Of a stretch of 5,259 nt of DNA, positions 3,755 to 5,259 are shown one piece after another (position 1 is the stretch's first letter; the number at the start of each line of letters is the position of its first letter). The translations under genes were made by a program, and so were the position numbers. The stretch lies in contig JASHYB010000118.1 in assembly GCA_030043255.1 (NCBI GenBank), forward strand, positions 1 through 5,259, read 5' to 3'. The notes below the pieces were generated by a model. That model was not told the origin of the DNA and made no database searches. It was given only the letters and a program-made list of their open reading frames with translations. This DNA comes from Thermoplasmata archaeon. Lineage in GTDB: Archaea > Thermoplasmatota > Thermoplasmata > Lutacidiplasmatales > UBA184.

Positions 3755-4573
3755 TCAGCCCGCAAAGGCGACCAGATAGCCGATGTACGGCGTCGCCGCG
3801 ACCGTGCACCCTCTTCCGGCATCGGCGTTGCCGAAGTGGAAGTTCATCACCGGCGACGTACCGTTGCGGTTGACGAGATAGCCCACGACCAGGTTCCGGT
3901 AGGTAACCGGGGCCTCCTTGATGATCTCCTTGCCGTCGACGGCCAGGGTTCCGTGGAACCCGCAAACGGTCGAGGCGAGCGTCATGTTGTCGAAGGCGAC
4001 GAGAAACAGGAGGTCGTCGTTCGGCGAGCCCTTCAGGGAGATCTTCATGTCCTTCGAAACGCCGGAATGCGAGGCGCTGACGTCCGCCACCACGCCGTTC
4101 GCCACGTCCACGGTCCCAAGGACCAACCTGACCGGGACCGAGACGTTCACCCAGACGCGGCCCCAGGCCATGGGCTTGGCGTCGACAGATTCGTACAGCC
4201 ACAGGCTGTGGTGGATCGCGTAGTCCACCGAGTCCGCTACGAGCGTGAAGTTGTTGCTCCCGTTCTCCGTGTCGGAGGTCCAATCCCCGACCGTGAGGCT
4301 CTCCGGGGCGGTGTTGTTGACCCCGACGAACAGAAAGAGGGTGGAGCCGGCGGTCGCGTTGACATCGTTGTCGTTGCACACGCTCACGTTCAGGCTTGAG
4401 ACACTGGGGGCCGGCGGACAGAACGCCTCGGTGGTCGTGCCGGCGACGACCGACGGGGGATCGCCCCGCTCCGGGGACCCTGCGGTCGAAGGGTGATCGG
4501 CTCCTGCCGACTCTCCGAGGCTGGCCAGCAGGAGCAGCGCCGCGGCCAGCGCCACGCCCACGGCCGCTCTCAC
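3755..4573 (-). CDS. Secreted, probably N-glycosylated surface protein of unknown function
   Basis: I do not recognise the family. The 272-residue product starts with a Sec signal peptide: R2, a hydrophobic run over residues 3-20 (VGVALAAALLLLASL) and a likely cleavage near S22-A-G-A25. The mature part alternates polar and hydrophobic residues in the way of a beta-sandwich. It has eight N-glycosylation sequons (N62, N72, N86, N104, N108, N143, N196, N237) and four cysteines (C52, C66, C204, C256) that could form two disulfides. There is no C-terminal membrane anchor, so it is released or held by other surface material. The start is GTG at 4571-4573; no clear Shine-Dalgarno or TATA box precedes it. 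The gene faces the toxin island tail to tail and lies outside the tRNA-fragment array, so it probably belongs to the chromosome. The codon third-position GC and lack of stops over 819 bases support it as a real gene. Confidence 0.75.
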   Translation of the reverse strand: MRAAVGVALAAALLLLASLGESAGADHPSTAGSPERGDPPSVVAGTTTEAFCPPAPSVSSLNVSVCNDNDVNATAGSTLFLFVGVNNTAPESLTVGDWTSDTENGSNNFTLVADSVDYAIHHSLWLYESVDAKPMAWGRVWVNVSVPVRLVLGTVDVANGVVADVSASHSGVSKDMKISLKGSPNDDLLFLVAFDNMTLASTVCGFHGTLAVDGKEIIKEAPVTYRNLVVGYLVNRNGTSPVMNFHFGNADAGRGCTVAATPYIGYLVAFAG

Positions 4574-4932
4574 GTCCCGATCCCCGACGTGCCGACGGCG
4601 ACGCGTAGGTTGCCAACCCTGCTCGGGCGCATGAGTTCGGCCGTTTGCGAGTACGGGGCCCCCTACGGGGACAGGGGCCAGCGGTACATGTCCCTGACGT
4701 GGAGGGGATGGGTTCGGCTAGCCAGCCGAGCCTGGCACTCGGGCGATTCCGCCAGCCTGCCGCGGGGTTCGAGTCTGTCGTCACACCTCCCCCGATCGAA
4801 TCCCCGCCGTACCGGACCCGATTCGAGGCCGGAATCCGATCCGAAGGCCGGGATCTGCCGTAGGAAGCTTCGGACCCAACGCGGCCAGTCCCCTCTCCGT
4901 CCCGGGGCCAGGCACCACCCTGTCGGGGCCCC
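4574..4932. other. 359-base intergenic stretch between secreted protein and MFS genes
   Basis: No convincing gene is seen on either strand. The stretch contains two possible hairpins: GGCCCC 4657-4662 with GGGGCC 4674-4679, and TCGGCT 4714-4719 with AGCCGA 4724-4729 around a four-base loop. It also contains a short degenerate tandem repeat at 4818-4854. It should carry the promoter of the secreted protein gene and the end of the MFS transcript. I cannot point to a TATA box or a T-rich terminator. Confidence 0.5.
4818..4854. repeat. Degenerate tandem repeat of 18-19 bases, two units
   Basis: CCGATTCGAGGCCGGAAT (4818-4835) is followed at once by CCGATCCGAAGGCCGGGAT (4836-4854). They differ at two substitutions and one inserted base. 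A weaker third start, CCGATCGAATCC, is at 4792-4803. It could be an operator or simply sequence slippage; its position about 245 bases upstream of the secreted protein start does not settle this. Confidence 0.4.
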
Positions 4933-5259
4933 TCAGGGAGTCGGTGGGGCGACGGGCCCCGCCGGAGGCAGGCCCAGCGTCCGGAAGGGTCGAACGGCCA
5001 GGAACAGCAGCCCCGCCGCGGCCCAGCCGACCCCGGCGATGAGGTACGTCTCGCGGACCCCGACGCCCGCGACCAGTACGCCCCCCAGGATCTGGGCGGC
5101 GGGGACCACCGCCAGGCTGGCCAGCGAGTCGATCCCGAAGTACCGACCCTGCATCTCGGCGGGGACGACGCGCTGGGTGAACGTCAGCCAGACGTTCCCG
5201 GCGAAGGCGATGATCGCCCCCATCAGGAACATCGCCACGAGGGCCACCGGCAGCGACGG
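4933..5259 (-). CDS. MFS transporter, C-terminal part (5' end outside window)
   Basis: The open frame enters from the right edge and ends at the TGA in 4933-4935, giving the last 108 residues of a membrane transporter of the major facilitator superfamily. Three hydrophobic spans are visible, about residues 5-25, 44-66 and 71-89. They are separated by the cytoplasmic loop TQRVVPAEMQGRYFG (28-42), which matches the V-P-x-x-x-x-G-R loop motif of MFS exporters. The tail after residue 92 is Pro-rich and soluble. Proteins of this type (MFS_3/EntS-like) export small molecules or drugs with proton exchange; the substrate cannot be told. The frame stays open through 5248-5259, so the GTG at 5245-5247 is an internal codon and not the start. 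Confidence 0.82.
   Translation of the reverse strand, partial: PSLPVALVAMFLMGAIIAFAGNVWLTFTQRVVPAEMQGRYFGIDSLASLAVVPAAQILGGVLVAGVGVRETYLIAGVGWAAAGLLFLAVRPFRTLGLPPAGPVAPPTP

Noticed and set aside
3645..4784. A 379-codon minus-strand open frame overlapping the secreted protein gene in another frame
   Set aside because: Arg/Gly/Pro-rich with no signal peptide or domain. The 272-residue frame has a signal peptide, sequons and balanced composition.
4740..4790. TTCGAGT at 4768-4774 as another tRNA T-arm copy
   Set aside because: The flanking bases do not form a T-stem and the CCGCTCGGGG part is missing.

Overview
This is a GC-rich window that looks archaeal. Three compact operons have a BRE/TATA-like box about 26-30 bases before the start codon and little or no 5' leader, the usual archaeal leaderless arrangement. 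The secreted protein near the right end carries eight N-glycosylation sequons. An unusual member of the Thermoplasmatota is a guess only; no taxonomic marker gene is present.

Layout. Positions 1-280 hold the C-terminal end of a tyrosine recombinase (plus strand, cut by the window edge). Positions 300-3520 form an accessory island, all plus strand: a MazG-like nucleotide pyrophosphohydrolase (458-784) and three different toxin-antitoxin operons in a row. These are an antitoxin/RelE pair (911-1510), a second antitoxin/RelE pair (1747-2267), and a zinc-ribbon MNT nucleotidyltransferase with a HEPN/HepT-like protein (2485-3296). After about 450 bases without a confident gene, the strand switches. 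A secreted, probably glycosylated protein (3755-4573) and the C-terminal end of an MFS transporter (4933-5259, cut by the edge) are on the minus strand and look like ordinary chromosome.

The main observation is a family of about five copies, all on the plus strand, of a sequence that reads as the 3' end of a tRNA gene (T-arm plus 3' acceptor strand). They lie near 318, 1568, 2328, 3353 and 3497. From memory the sequence best fits archaeal tRNA-Gln, with a 5' acceptor strand AGCCCCG. The first four copies begin 37-67 bases after the stop codon of the recombinase and of each of the three toxin operons, so the region reads as gene unit, tRNA-end, gene unit, tRNA-end. A motif close to CGTTCAG follows several copies, and some copies keep bases that can pair with the acceptor strand. 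I read this as serial accretion of toxin-antitoxin cassettes at one tRNA 3' end by a tyrosine recombinase, resembling an integron in layout but with tRNA-derived attachment sites. A second reading is that the tRNA-like ends are 3' processing signals for the toxin mRNAs. The intact tRNA should lie to the left of the window.

The toxin pairs probably stabilise the island through addiction or abortive defence. The HEPN protein lacks the usual arginine in its catalytic motif and may be altered or inactive.
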